DNA of 60,618 bases from Dehalococcoidia bacterium (GTDB lineage: Bacteria > Chloroflexota > Dehalococcoidia > UBA2979): contig JAIBBD010000007.1 of assembly GCA_019694855.1 (NCBI GenBank), positions 1-60,618 of the forward strand, read 5' to 3'. Numbering within the stretch: position 1 is the first letter of the stretch; each line of letters begins with the position of its first letter. Below are positions 34,619 to 44,182 of this stretch, piece after piece. The translations under genes were made by a program, and so were the position numbers. The notes below the pieces were generated by a model. The model was not told where the DNA came from and searched no databases. It saw nothing but the letters and a program-made list of their open reading frames with translations.

Positions 34619-35836
34619 CTACGGGGTCACGCGCGCCGCGGCGCAGGCCCTCCCAAGCTGGGTGATCGCGTCGTGCAGCTGCTCCGGCGGCAGCGCCGAG
34701 AACACCAGGCGCACATTGCGCTCGCCGCCTTCATACGCGTAGTACATCTGCCCGGGAGTGATCGCCACCCCGACCTCGGTCGCCGCGCGGGCCAGCGCCC
34801 GTGCCTCCAGCCCCTCCCGCAACCGCAGCCACAGGAAAAACCCGCCTCGAGGCACCTCGAACGTCACGAACGAGTCGCATCGCTCTCGGAGCGCGCTCAC
34901 CGCCGCGTCGCGCCGCTCACGGTAGATCCCCTGCAGCCGCGCGACGTGCGGGTCGTACGCCCCCGTCTTCAGGTACTCGAAGATCATGCGCTGGACGAAC
35001 GGCGAGGCGCCGTTGTCGAACCGCATATACGTGAGCGCCTGGATGACTCGCGGCGTCGCGAGGATCCACGCCGACCGCAGGCCGGTCGCGATCGTCTTCG
35101 AGAACGTCCCCACGCGCAGGATGCCCTCGCCCCCCATGATCTGAAACAACGAGGTGGGCGGCGGGCCATCGAGGTCGATCCCGGTGTACGCGTCGTCCTC
35201 GACGATCAATGCGCGGTATTCCGCGGCGAGCCGCGCCAGCTCGATGCGCCGCTCCTCGGGCAACGTCGCCCCCGTCGGGTTGTCATAGTTCGCGACGACG
35301 TAGATCAGCTTTACCGAACGGCCTGCCGCGCGCTGCGCCTCGAGCGCGCTGGCCAGCGGCCCCATTTCGAGTCCGTCGCCGTCCTGAGGCACCGTCACGA
35401 TCTCGGCGCCCCGAGCGCGGAACGTCCGGATCGCCCCGGGGTACGTCGGGGCGCCCGTCACCACTACGTCGCCCGGCGCCGTGAACGTGGCCGCGATGTT
35501 GTCGATCGCGTGCGCGCTGCCCGAGGTGAGCGTCACCCAGCTCGAGTTCAGCTCAAGCCCCGTCTCGGCGGCGTTACGCTCCGCGATCCAGGCGCGCAGC
35601 GGTTCGTAACCCAGCGTCCCCCCGTACGTCAGCGCCCCACCGGGGTCCGCCTCGAGGGCGCGGGCCGCGGCCTCGGCCAGCTCGCGCCAGGGAAGGCTGG
35701 CGCGGTCCGGCACGCCGGCGTTCAGGTCATACGGCAATGGTGACAGCGACGTTGGCGCAGCCAGCTCCCGTGCCACGGGCGCCAGCAGCCGCTCGATGTC
35801 CGCGTCAGTCCACCCCGAGGTCGTTAGGTCCCCCAC
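34619..35836 (-). CDS. PLP-dependent aminotransferase (class I/II, 2-aminoadipate/MocR-like)
   Basis: A cytoplasmic aminotransferase of 405 residues. It contains LTYGGTLGYEPLRAWIA, VVANYDNPTGATLPEERR (the substrate-binding NPTG), VEDDAYTGI with the PLP-binding Asp, and the Schiff-base lysine in GTFSKTIATGLR. These motifs fit the branch related to 2-aminoadipate aminotransferase and MocR C-terminal domains, without the GntR DNA-binding domain. The start is GTG at 35836. It is divergent from the DrrAB-type exporter. The substrate is uncertain. Confidence 0.9.
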   Translation of the reverse strand: MGDLTTSGWTDADIERLLAPVARELAAPTSLSPLPYDLNAGVPDRASLPWRELAEAAARALEADPGGALTYGGTLGYEPLRAWIAERNAAETGLELNSSWVTLTSGSAHAIDNIAATFTAPGDVVVTGAPTYPGAIRTFRARGAEIVTVPQDGDGLEMGPLASALEAQRAAGRSVKLIYVVANYDNPTGATLPEERRIELARLAAEYRALIVEDDAYTGIDLDGPPPTSLFQIMGGEGILRVGTFSKTIATGLRSAWILATPRVIQALTYMRFDNGASPFVQRMIFEYLKTGAYDPHVARLQGIYRERRDAAVSALRERCDSFVTFEVPRGGFFLWLRLREGLEARALARAATEVGVAITPGQMYYAYEGGERNVRLVFSALPPEQLHDAITQLGRACAAARVTP

Positions 35837-35956
35837 AGTCCGGCCAGCGTAGGCGCACGGGCTTCGCCGGACAAGCGTCGCCGCCGCGTGTGCTCACGCC
35901 CGCCGAGGTGCGATCGGTACAATGGGTACTTGTCGTCTGTGCGGGGCGGGGAGTCG

Positions 35957-36967
35957 ATGGACGTCATCACGGCCAAGGGCCTGGTCAAGGTGTACCGCTC
36001 ACGCAAGAGCGAAGTCCGTGCCCTCGACGGCCTCGACCTGACCGTCGAGGAGGGCACAGTGCTTGGCCTGCTCGGCCCCAATGGCGCCGGCAAGACCACG
36101 ACCGTCCGCATCCTCGCGACCCTCATGCGTCCGGACGCCGGCAGTGCCACCATTGCCGGCTACGACCTCCTCCACGAGGCCCAGCGGATCCGCTCCATCA
36201 TCGGTCTCTCCGGCCAGTACGCCGCCGTCGACGAGAACCTCACGGGCCGCGAGAACCTCGTCATGTTCGGACGGCTGTATGGCCTGCCCTCCGAGGTGGC
36301 CCGCCGCCGCGCGGATGACCTCCTCGGACAGTTTGACCTGGAGGACGCCGCCAGCCGAACCGTAAAGACTTACTCCGGTGGGATGCGCCGCCGGCTCGAC
36401 CTCGCCAGCGCCATCATCATCCGGCCCCGCCTCCTCTTCCTCGACGAACCGACGACCGGACTCGACCCCCGCAGCCGGCTGAGCATGTGGGAGATCATCC
36501 GCGACCTCATCGGCGAGGGCGCCACACTCCTCCTCACGACCCAGTACCTCGAGGAAGCCGACGCCCTCGCCGACTCCATCGCGGTCGTCGATCACGGCAA
36601 GATCATCGCCCGCGGCACCGCCGACGAGCTGAAGTCTCGCATCGGCGGCGAGCGCGTCGAAGTCGTGCTCACTAACAACGTCGACCTGGCCCGAGCCGCC
36701 GTGGCCATCCGGCGTCATGGCGAACAGGTCGCGGTCGACGAGGCCGCCTGCCGCCTCACCATCCCCACCTCGGACGGCGTCCCGACGCTCCTGCGTATCG
36801 GTCGCGAGCTCGATGAGCTGCGCGTCCCCGTCGTCGATATCGGCATCCACCGCCCGACGCTCGACGACGTGTTCCTCGTCCTGACCGGCCACGCCGCCGC
36901 CCCCACGTTCGAGGACCCCGCAGCCGGCGCTGCTGCCGAGGAGAGGACGGGCGCCCGTGGCCGCTGA
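35957..36967 (+). CDS. DrrA-type ABC transporter ATP-binding protein
   Basis: A 336-residue ATPase for a two-component exporter. It has Walker A GPNGAGKTT (about 37-45), a Q-loop region (SGQYAAVDENLTGRENL), signature YSGGMRRRLDLA, Walker B LFLDEPTTGLDP and switch His-region TTQYLEEADALAD, in which Gln replaces the usual His as in DrrA. A C-terminal domain of about 100 residues is typical of daunorubicin-resistance-like ATPases. The ATG at 35957 follows GGGGCGGGGAG; a TACAAT (-10-like) lies at 35918-35923. It overlaps the permease gene by 11 bases. Confidence 0.93.
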   Translation: MDVITAKGLVKVYRSRKSEVRALDGLDLTVEEGTVLGLLGPNGAGKTTTVRILATLMRPDAGSATIAGYDLLHEAQRIRSIIGLSGQYAAVDENLTGRENLVMFGRLYGLPSEVARRRADDLLGQFDLEDAASRTVKTYSGGMRRRLDLASAIIIRPRLLFLDEPTTGLDPRSRLSMWEIIRDLIGEGATLLLTTQYLEEADALADSIAVVDHGKIIARGTADELKSRIGGERVEVVLTNNVDLARAAVAIRRHGEQVAVDEAACRLTIPTSDGVPTLLRIGRELDELRVPVVDIGIHRPTLDDVFLVLTGHAAAPTFEDPAAGAAAEERTGARGR

Positions 36968-37787
36968 CTCGTCGCTGCCTCACCCGCAGCCCGGCGGCGT
37001 CAGGCATGCCGTGCGGGACGGCCTCATCATCGCCGTCCGCAACCTGAAGCGCGTGCCGCGCATCCCGGAGCTCGCGATCTTCGCGATCCTCCAGTCGATC
37101 ATGTTCGTCCTGCTGTTTGCGTACGTCTTCGGCGGAGCCATCCCCCTCCCGGGCGGCGGCTCCTACCGCGAGTTCCTCATCCCCGGCATCTTCGCCCAGA
37201 ACGTCGTCTTCGCCGCCGCCACGACCGCCATCGGCATCTGCGAGGACATCAACAAGGGCCTCATGGACCGCTTCCGCTCGCTGCCGATGGCCCGCTCCGC
37301 CGTCCTCAGCGGACGCGCCGTCTTCGACGTCATCTACCAGAGCGGCATCCTCGTCGTGATCATGAGCTCCGGCCTCGCGGTCGGCTGGCGCGTCCACAGC
37401 AGCGTCCCCGAGTTCTTTGCCGGCGTCGGCCTCCTCCTCCTGTTCGTCTTCGCGATGTCCTGGGTCGGCATTTGGTTCGGCACGATGGTCCCCACCGTGG
37501 AGGTCGCCAACCAGGTCGCGTTCACGGTCATCCTCCCCGTCACGTTCCTGTCGAGTGTCTTCGTCCCCCCCGAAACACTCCCCTCGGTCCTGCAACCCGT
37601 CGCCGAGTGGAACCCCACCAGCGCACTTGCGGGCGCCCTGCGCGGCTTCTGGGGCAACCCCAACCCCTTCGCCTCCTCCGGCTTCCCCGCCGAGCACCCG
37701 GCATTGCTGACGCTCATCTGGATCGCGGTCATCGTCACCGTCTTCGCGCCGCTCGCCGTGCTGCGCTACCGTTCCATGAGCCGCTGA
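36957..37787 (+). CDS. DrrB-type ABC-2 transporter permease
   Basis: The membrane partner of the preceding ATPase, 276 residues with about six helices. It has the ABC-2 pattern: an N-terminal helix (FAILQSIMFVLLFAYVFGG), the segment EDINKGLMDRFRSLPMARSAV between the second and third helices, and FLSSVFVPPETLPSVLQPV before the last helix. The start is GTG at 36957 inside the ATPase gene, so translation is coupled. DrrAB-like pairs export drugs, lipids or polyketides; no biosynthetic genes nearby suggest a specific cargo. Confidence 0.92.
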   Translation: MAADSSLPHPQPGGVRHAVRDGLIIAVRNLKRVPRIPELAIFAILQSIMFVLLFAYVFGGAIPLPGGGSYREFLIPGIFAQNVVFAAATTAIGICEDINKGLMDRFRSLPMARSAVLSGRAVFDVIYQSGILVVIMSSGLAVGWRVHSSVPEFFAGVGLLLLFVFAMSWVGIWFGTMVPTVEVANQVAFTVILPVTFLSSVFVPPETLPSVLQPVAEWNPTSALAGALRGFWGNPNPFASSGFPAEHPALLTLIWIAVIVTVFAPLAVLRYRSMSR

Positions 37788-37864
37788 CAACACCTACCCT
37801 CTGCCCGCTCCCCGTCGCATGATCGCTGTCATTCGATGCCGAACCGCAGCCGAGGGGGCAAGCC

Positions 37865-40507
37865 GTGCCGTCTGAACTCGAGTCCTATCACGGAGGCCTG
37901 ATCGCCTGCGGCGGATCCACGGGCGCCATCGCGCTCGCCGACCGCCGTCCCTTCGCCCTTCCCGGCGACCGCGCCGTCTGGGGCCGCGACCGTCCCCTGG
38001 TCATCGAACACCTCCGCCTCGAGTTCGCCTTCGACCTCCAGCATCGCGAGGTCCGCGGCGTCACCACGACGACCTTCCACCCCCGCGTCGGCGGTCTCCG
38101 CGAGGCCGTCTTCGACGCCATCGAACTCGATATCGAGGCGGTTACGGACGCCGATGGCCACGCGCTGCCCTTCACCGCCAGCGACGGCAAGCTCCGCATC
38201 GACCTCGGCCGCGCCCGCCCCGCCGGCCGCTCGATCGCGACCGTCGTCCGCTACGCATGTCGGCCGCGCCGCGGCTTGTACTTCAATCAGCCCGACGAGG
38301 GCTACCCCGACCGGCCCACACAGATCTGGACGCAGGGCCAGGCCGAGGACAGCCCCTACTACTTCCCCTGCGTCGACTACCCCGGCGAGAAGGCGACCTC
38401 CGAGGTCATCGCCACCGTCCCCACCGGCTGGACGGTCATCTCGAACGGCCGCCTCGAGTCCACTTCACGAGACCGTCGCACCACAACCTTCCACTGGATG
38501 CAGGACGTTCCGCACCCCGCCTATCTCGTGACACTCGTCGCGGGAGAGTTCGACGTCGTCGAGGACGACGCCGACGGCGTGCCCGTGCAGTACTACGGCC
38601 GCCGGGGCAGCGCGGATGACCTCCGCCGCGCCTTCGGCCGCACCCCCGAGATGGTCCGCTTCTTCGCGGAGAAGATCGGCGTCCCCTACCCATACGACAA
38701 GTACGCCACGGTCGCGGTGGCCGACTTCATCTTCGGCGGCATGGAGAACACCTCCGCCACGACGATGACCGACACCCTCCTCCACGACGGGCGTGCCCAC
38801 GAGGACATGGTCGAGACTGCCGACGGCATCACCGCCCACGAGCTGGCCCACCAGTGGTTCGGCGACCTCCTCACCTGCCGCGAGTGGTCCCACGGCTGGC
38901 TGCACGAGTCGTTCGCGACCTACTTCGACACCCTCTTCACCGAGCACCATCGAGGCTGGGACGCGTTTCGCTACGCCCTCCACCGCAACGCGCAGCTCTA
39001 CCTGCAGGAGGACGCTACCTACCGCCGCCCGCTCGTCCAGAGCACCTACAGCGAGCCCATCGACATCTTCGACCGCCACCTCTACGAGCGCGGCTCCGTC
39101 GTCCTCGACATGCTGCGCACCGAGCTCGGCGACGACCTCTGGTGGCGCGCCATCCGCGCCTACGTCGAGCGCTTTGCTGGCCGCGACGTGCTCACCCACG
39201 ACCTCCAACGCACCATCGAGGAGACCACGGGCCGCAATCTCGACTGGTTCTTCGACCAGTGGGTCTGGAAGGGCGGCCACCCCGAGTTCAAGGCGACCTA
39301 CTCCTGGGACGCCGCTCATAACGCCGCCACGCTCACGCTGGAGCAGACCCAGCAGCCGGACGGCCAGCTCACCTCGATCTACCGGGCGTCGATGGAGGTC
39401 GGCTTCATGACGGCGCGCGGCATGCGCACCTTCCCCATCGAGCTGACCGAAGCGCGCCAGACCTTCGTCTTCCCCCTGACCGCCGAGCCGCGCTTCGTCG
39501 CTATCGACCCCGGCAACCGCGTGCTCAAGACGCTCGCCTTCGAACCCGGCGAACCCATGCTGAAGGCCCAGCTCGCCGACGACCCGCAGGCCATCGGCCG
39601 CATCGAGGCCGCAAAGGGCCTCGCCAGGCTCGCCTCCCCCGGCGCTATCGACGCACTTCGCACCACGCTCCTCAACGACGCAGAACTCGACTTCGTCCGT
39701 GCCGAGGTCGCCACGGCCCTCGGCGGCACGAAGGCGTCCGCCGCCCGCGACGCGCTCGTGGCCGCGGCCGGCCAGGGCGACTCGAAGGTCAGGCGCGCGG
39801 GCGCCGCGGCCCTCGGGCAGTTCCCGGACGACGCCGAAGCCGCGCGTGCCCTCGGGAACATGCTCTCGGGCGAGGGGGACGCCTCCTACTACGTCCAGGC
39901 GGCGGCCGCCGAGGCGCTCGGGCGCACCCGCACTCCGGGCGCGTACGAGGTTCTGACGGGCGTCCTCGGCCGTCCCGCGCATAACGACGTCATCACGGTC
40001 GGCGCGCTCACCGGCTTCGCGCATCTGCGCGATCTCCGCGCCATCGACCTGCTGCTCGATTACACAAGTTGGGGCCGCCACCAGAACGCTCGCCGCGCCG
40101 CCGTCGACGCCCTGGGCGCGCTTGGCCCGCTCGCCGATGAGCCCACCCGGCTCCGCACCCGCGAACGCCTCGAGGGCCTCCTCGATGACCGCTGGCTCCG
40201 CGTGCAGCTCTCGGCCATCGGCGCCCTCGCCGCGCTCAAAGACGCACGCGCGGTTCCCGCCCTCCGTGCGGTCTCAGCGCGCGCTCTCGAAGGCCGCGTC
40301 CGCCGCAACGCCCAGCTCGCCATCCGCACCCTCACCGAAGGCGCTGACAAGGGCGCCGAACTCCGAGGCCTCAAGGACGATGTCGAGAAGCTCCAGCAGG
40401 AGAATCAGCGCCTGAAGGACCGCCTGACCAAACTCGAAGCCGCCGAGGCATCGCCCCCCACCCCGGCGGCCCCTGCCGCGCGGCGCGCACGAGGCCGCTC
40501 CTCGTGA
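37865..40507 (+). CDS. M1-family zinc aminopeptidase with HEAT-like repeats and coiled-coil tail
   Basis: An 880-residue metallopeptidase. After a beta-rich N-terminal domain comes the exopeptidase motif GGMEN (291-295), in place of the usual GAMEN, then the zinc site HELAHQWFG (H325, E326, H329) with the third ligand E348 exactly 19 residues after H329. From about 560 to 835, alpha-helical HEAT/PBS-like repeats (LARLASPGAIDALRTTL and AAAALGQFPDDAEAARALG) follow. The protein ends with a charged coiled coil (about 838-865) and a basic tail. The start is GTG at 37865 after AGGGGGC. No signal peptide is seen, so it is probably cytoplasmic. Confidence 0.92.
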   Translation: MPSELESYHGGLIACGGSTGAIALADRRPFALPGDRAVWGRDRPLVIEHLRLEFAFDLQHREVRGVTTTTFHPRVGGLREAVFDAIELDIEAVTDADGHALPFTASDGKLRIDLGRARPAGRSIATVVRYACRPRRGLYFNQPDEGYPDRPTQIWTQGQAEDSPYYFPCVDYPGEKATSEVIATVPTGWTVISNGRLESTSRDRRTTTFHWMQDVPHPAYLVTLVAGEFDVVEDDADGVPVQYYGRRGSADDLRRAFGRTPEMVRFFAEKIGVPYPYDKYATVAVADFIFGGMENTSATTMTDTLLHDGRAHEDMVETADGITAHELAHQWFGDLLTCREWSHGWLHESFATYFDTLFTEHHRGWDAFRYALHRNAQLYLQEDATYRRPLVQSTYSEPIDIFDRHLYERGSVVLDMLRTELGDDLWWRAIRAYVERFAGRDVLTHDLQRTIEETTGRNLDWFFDQWVWKGGHPEFKATYSWDAAHNAATLTLEQTQQPDGQLTSIYRASMEVGFMTARGMRTFPIELTEARQTFVFPLTAEPRFVAIDPGNRVLKTLAFEPGEPMLKAQLADDPQAIGRIEAAKGLARLASPGAIDALRTTLLNDAELDFVRAEVATALGGTKASAARDALVAAAGQGDSKVRRAGAAALGQFPDDAEAARALGNMLSGEGDASYYVQAAAAEALGRTRTPGAYEVLTGVLGRPAHNDVITVGALTGFAHLRDLRAIDLLLDYTSWGRHQNARRAAVDALGALGPLADEPTRLRTRERLEGLLDDRWLRVQLSAIGALAALKDARAVPALRAVSARALEGRVRRNAQLAIRTLTEGADKGAELRGLKDDVEKLQQENQRLKDRLTKLEAAEASPPTPAAPAARRARGRSS

Positions 40508-40583
40508 CCGGCCTGCCCGCACGGTCGTGGTACCGTCAGGAACGGACGACAAACGAGGTCACGCACCGCCAACAGGAGCGACC

Positions 40584-40985
40584 ATGCGCAAGCTGAACGT
40601 GTTCTTCGACGTCGACTACACGCTCATCATGTGGGACGGCAAACTGCGCAACCACGTCGAGTACGTCTTCCAGCGCCTCACCGAGGGCGGGCACACCATC
40701 TACATCTGGTCCGGCGTCGGCATCCGCCGCTGGGACATGCGCCGCCACAACCTCGAGGGCTACGTCACCGACTACTTCGTGAAGCCGCTGTGGGGCTACA
40801 AGGACCGCCTCGGCGAGTACAACGTCAACGTCATGCCCGACTTCGTGATCGATGACCACAAGGGCGTGGTCGATGACTTCGGCGGCTACCACATCCCGGA
40901 CGTTGCCGACAAAGACGACCGCCACCTGCTGAACGTCCTCGAGGCCATCGAGGCGTTGGCCGCGCAACCACCCGCCGAGGACTAG
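40584..40985 (+). CDS. Small HAD-superfamily protein
   Basis: A 133-residue HAD-like protein with motif I FFDVDYTLI (D9 nucleophile, D11 acid/base), motif II in IYIWSGVG, and a late acidic motif DFVIDDHKGVVDD. The cap domain is minimal. It starts at ATG 40584 after ACAGGAGCG. Activity as a phosphatase is plausible; many such short HAD proteins have no assigned substrate. Its TAG stop is shared with the convergent hypothetical gene in the palindrome CTAG. Confidence 0.85.
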   Translation: MRKLNVFFDVDYTLIMWDGKLRNHVEYVFQRLTEGGHTIYIWSGVGIRRWDMRRHNLEGYVTDYFVKPLWGYKDRLGEYNVNVMPDFVIDDHKGVVDDFGGYHIPDVADKDDRHLLNVLEAIEALAAQPPAED

Positions 40986-41800
40986 CCCGTCCGCCAGCCG
41001 GGCTGCGCCGTCGTCCCGTTCGAGCCCGCCGGACCGAAGTAGCTCCGCAGCATCCCCGCCACGCGGTTCCGCTCGAGCATCGCCGCCGCGTTCGCGCGCT
41101 GGCCCACGTCCGATGCCGCCGATAGCTGCGCGAGGGCAAGCCGCGCCCGGCTGTCCTGCTCGAGCCGCAGCAACGGCTCCACGATCGTCCAGATCGAGCA
41201 GCCCGCGTGCCTGGCCGGGTCGTAGCTCACATACGCCGCCCAGTCGAGGCCGCGCTCGCGGATGTCGTAATGCGAGAACAGGCGCTCGTCCGGGTCCCAC
41301 CAGTCACGCTCGAAGCATGCCGGTGACCAGTCGATCGCGAGCGGCCGGTCCGACGAGCTCTCGGGGTCGAGCGCGATCAGCCACAGCGAGGTCGCGAGGG
41401 CGATCGGCTCCTGGTGGTAGCTCCCGCCGCCGCTCGTCGCCCACGACAGCGCATGCGCGGTCGTCATCGCCGCGTCGACCCGTTCGTCGATCGACAGCCC
41501 TACCGCGAGGAGCGTTCGCGTCACGACGAGGTGCGCGAGGAACCGTGCCGACTCGTCACTGCCGGCCTGCTCACCCGTCGGGAGCGTGAACGTAGCCTCC
41601 TCGGCGGGCCCGAAGCACGCGAACGTCGTCCGTAGCCCGTCCTCGTACCCTGCGGCCCCCGGCAGTCCCTGGGATTCCAGCAGCCGGTCGAGGTCGTTCG
41701 GATCGCTCACCACCCCCTGGTCGCGCGCCTGCGGCCAGAGTCGGAGCGCCAGGTCCAGGATCTCGCTGTTTGACACCCTTCCGACGCTATCGGCCGTCAC
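40982..41800 (-). CDS. Hypothetical protein
   Basis: A soluble protein of up to 272 residues that I do not recognise. It is rich in Trp and acidic residues (for example SPACFERDWWDPDERLF and ERGLDWAAYVSYDP), with a helical C-terminal third (LRLEQDSRARLALAQLSAA). There is no signal peptide or membrane segment. Two starts are possible: GTG at 41800, or GTG at 41776, which would be nearly leaderless behind a TTGACA at 41806-41811. It converges on the HAD gene and is divergent from the DUF192 lipoprotein gene. Confidence 0.65.
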   Translation of the reverse strand: MTADSVGRVSNSEILDLALRLWPQARDQGVVSDPNDLDRLLESQGLPGAAGYEDGLRTTFACFGPAEEATFTLPTGEQAGSDESARFLAHLVVTRTLLAVGLSIDERVDAAMTTAHALSWATSGGGSYHQEPIALATSLWLIALDPESSSDRPLAIDWSPACFERDWWDPDERLFSHYDIRERGLDWAAYVSYDPARHAGCSIWTIVEPLLRLEQDSRARLALAQLSAASDVGQRANAAAMLERNRVAGMLRSYFGPAGSNGTTAQPGWRTG

Positions 41801-41843
41801 CTTTGATTGTCAACGAACGCACCTGACGCCTACGATCGACCGC

Positions 41844-42455
41844 GTGACGCACCGTCTCTACCTCGCACTGACGGCCAGCGTCCTCCTGCTCACTACCGCC
41901 TGTTCCGGCGACAAGTACCAGGCCCGGGCTCCGGCCTCCACCCCCGCCGCCGCTGCCGGGTGCACCGCGACGCCCGCCCCCGCCGCCGCCGTTGTCACCA
42001 GCGTGGCGCGGCCGCCCGCCACACCCGAGCCCACCGCGAGCACTGGCGCCACGACTCGCGCGCAGCTCCCCCTCGTCGAATTCGTTCGTGGCGACGGCAG
42101 CGCCGTTTGCCTTCCCACCGAGGTCCTCCCGCGCGCCGAGTTCACGACCGGCCTCTCCGGCCGCTACTTCCTCGACGAACGCGGCATGCTCTTCTATTTC
42201 GCCAACAGCCAGCGCGGCAGCTTCTGGATGAAGAACACGCACGTCGACCTCTCGATCGCCTTCGTGGGCGCCGATTCCCGCATCGTCGAGGTCCGCGAGA
42301 TGAAGGCCGAGTCGCTCGACTACATCACGCCGGCTGCTGACTACCTCTACGCGATCGAGGCGCAGCCCGGCTGGTACGCGCGCAACGGCATCGCCGCGGG
42401 GAACGAGGTGCGCTTCGACGCCGGAGTGACCGCGCAGCTGCCACAGCCCGAGTGA
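41844..42455 (+). CDS. DUF192 lipoprotein
   Basis: A 203-residue exported lipoprotein: signal peptide, lipobox LTTAC (C20), an Ala/Thr/Pro-rich linker to about residue 75, then a DUF192 domain (about 78-198) with GLSGRYFLDERGMLFYF, RGSFWMKNTHVDLSIAFV and IVEVREMKAESLD. DUF192 is a compact beta fold of unknown function, often extracytoplasmic. The start is GTG at 41844. A convergent GAF-protein gene ends eight bases after its stop. Confidence 0.9.
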   Translation: MTHRLYLALTASVLLLTTACSGDKYQARAPASTPAAAAGCTATPAPAAAVVTSVARPPATPEPTASTGATTRAQLPLVEFVRGDGSAVCLPTEVLPRAEFTTGLSGRYFLDERGMLFYFANSQRGSFWMKNTHVDLSIAFVGADSRIVEVREMKAESLDYITPAADYLYAIEAQPGWYARNGIAAGNEVRFDAGVTAQLPQPE

Positions 42456-42462
42456 CCCCGGA

Positions 42463-42984
42463 CTAGTACCACTCGCGCTCGATCACCTTCGAGGCATGCG
42501 TCGCCAGGGTCACCACCAGCCGCTCGTCGTCGTCGTCGAACGGCTTCCCGTCGAGCCGGTCCGTCACGTACAGCGAGCCTCGGACGTTGCCCCGTGCCCA
42601 CACCGGCACCCCGAGCAACGAGCGCATCTGTGGGTGCTTCGGCGGAAACCCGAACGACCGGCGCGCGTTCGAGACATCGTCGTATCGCACCGGTCGCCCG
42701 TCATCGCGCAACGCGCCCAGCGGCCCGTGGCCCTGCGGCGGTACGCGCAGCCCACGCAGTTCGTCGGATGTCATCCCCGACGTGACGAATCCCTGCGTGC
42801 GGTCGTGCTCGTCCGTCACTGCGAGCGCCGCATAGCGCGCCCGCGTCTCCCGGCGCGCGATGTCCGCCACGATCTGTAGTGCCTCCTCGGGCCGGTGCCG
42901 CTCCGGGAGCTGCCGCAGCCCGTCGGCAAGGGCGCGCAGCGCCCGAGCCTCCGGATCGCGCCGCAAGAGACTGAATCCCCGCAT
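42463..42984 (-). CDS. GAF-domain protein
   Basis: A 173-residue cytoplasmic protein consisting almost entirely of one GAF domain (about 30-165), with an N-terminal helix (ALADGLRQLPERHRPEEALQ), SLLGVPVWARGNVRGSLYV in the core strands and a final helix. There is no kinase, cyclase or DNA-binding output domain, so it may be a free-standing ligand or redox sensor. It lies downstream of the thiamine transporter operon on the same strand, 86 bases beyond thiQ; a shared transcript is possible. A GC-rich hairpin at 43050-43081 lies in the gap. Confidence 0.8.
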   Translation of the reverse strand: MRGFSLLRRDPEARALRALADGLRQLPERHRPEEALQIVADIARRETRARYAALAVTDEHDRTQGFVTSGMTSDELRGLRVPPQGHGPLGALRDDGRPVRYDDVSNARRSFGFPPKHPQMRSLLGVPVWARGNVRGSLYVTDRLDGKPFDDDDERLVVTLATHASKVIEREWY

Positions 42985-43070
42985 GTGGTCAGGCTACCCG
43001 CCCCCGCCACCGGATTCCAGCAACCAGGGACCTGTGATATCGACAACCCGCGCGTCCCCGCGCCGGGGCC

Positions 43071-44147
43071 TCAGGACGCGCCCGACAGCACCGGCTGCGT
43101 CGACACCGCGTAGAACCGCAGCGTGTCCGACCGCACCGCCAGCGCCACCTGCGACCCCGTCGAGGGCGCACTGCCCTCCCACGCCCACCGCGCGAGCAAC
43201 TGGCGCGTCCCCACCATGATCTTCAGCAGCTGCGTCGGCCCGTCCGGCTGCGTCCCGCTCACGAGCCCGGTCACGCCCGAGCTCTCTCCGGCGCTCGTGG
43301 GCACCGCCCGCAACGACGAGGGGTGCGCCATGACCCGCACGCGCCCGGTCAGCCGCAGCTCCGGAGGCAGCGGCAGCGACCCCACGCCCTGCTCGAACAC
43401 CCCGCGTTCGCGCACCTCGCCCGCGATCAGCGTCACGTAGCCGAACATCGCGGCCGCTTCTGCCGTGATCGGGTACGCGACGACCGTCGCGAGCGGTCCG
43501 CTCTGCAGCACTCGCCCCGCGTCCATCACCACCACGTCGTCCGCGATCGCCACCGCGTCGCGAATGTCATGGCTCACGATGAGTGCCGTCGTCTGCACTG
43601 ACCGCAGCACGGCCCGCAGTTCGTTACGCAGCCAGCGCTTGCGCTCTTCGTCGATCGCCCCCAGCGGTTCGTCGAGGAGCAGCAGCCCCGGCTGCGGCGC
43701 CAGCGCCCGCGCCAGCGCCACCCGCTGCCGTTCGCCGCCGGACAGCTCGTCGACGCGCCGCGTCGCAAACGCCGTCAGCCCCACGAGCGCCAGCATCTCC
43801 TCGGCTCGCTCACGCCTCGCCGGCTTCGGCCACTTCGCCATCCGCAGCCCGAACATCACGTTGTCTTCAACGTTCATGTGCGGAAAGAGGGCCAGCTCCT
43901 GGAACATCATCCCGATGCCCCGCCGGTGCGGCTTCACTCGCCGCAACGAGTGCCCGTCCAGCCGCACGTCGCCCAGGTTCGGCTCGTCAAGGCCGGCGAT
44001 CATGCGCAGCACCGAGGTCTTGCCAGCCCCTGACGGCCCGATCAGGGCCGCGATGTGCCCGTCCGGCACCTCGAACGACACGTTCTCGACGGCGAGCACC
44101 TCATCCGAGAACGAGCGGTACAGCCCTTCGACGACGAGAGACGCCAT
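43071..44147 (-). CDS. thiQ: Thiamine ABC transporter ATP-binding protein (ThiQ-like)
   Basis: The 358-residue ATPase has Walker A GPSGAGKTS (about 37-45), the Q-loop MFQELALFPHMNVEDNV, signature ELSGGERQRVALARAL, Walker B LLLLDEPLGAID and the switch His in LIVSHDIRDAV. A C-terminal TOBE-like region of about 120 residues makes it longer than E. coli ThiQ. Taken alone it could be a Fe3+ or spermidine importer ATPase; the thiamine call comes from the ThiB-type binding protein and the TPP riboswitch at the head of the operon. It follows thiP after 35 bases. Confidence 0.82.
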   Translation of the reverse strand: MASLVVEGLYRSFSDEVLAVENVSFEVPDGHIAALIGPSGAGKTSVLRMIAGLDEPNLGDVRLDGHSLRRVKPHRRGIGMMFQELALFPHMNVEDNVMFGLRMAKWPKPARRERAEEMLALVGLTAFATRRVDELSGGERQRVALARALAPQPGLLLLDEPLGAIDEERKRWLRNELRAVLRSVQTTALIVSHDIRDAVAIADDVVVMDAGRVLQSGPLATVVAYPITAEAAAMFGYVTLIAGEVRERGVFEQGVGSLPLPPELRLTGRVRVMAHPSSLRAVPTSAGESSGVTGLVSGTQPDGPTQLLKIMVGTRQLLARWAWEGSAPSTGSQVALAVRSDTLRFYAVSTQPVLSGAS

Positions 44148-44182
44148 GACACACCCTGGACACGTGCAATCGCCGGCGGAGA

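Noticed and set aside
43050-43081. GCGCGTCC/GGACGCGC hairpin as the thiQ terminator.
   Set aside because: It overlaps the thiQ stop codon, has no T-tract, and such GC-rich inverted repeats are common by chance here.
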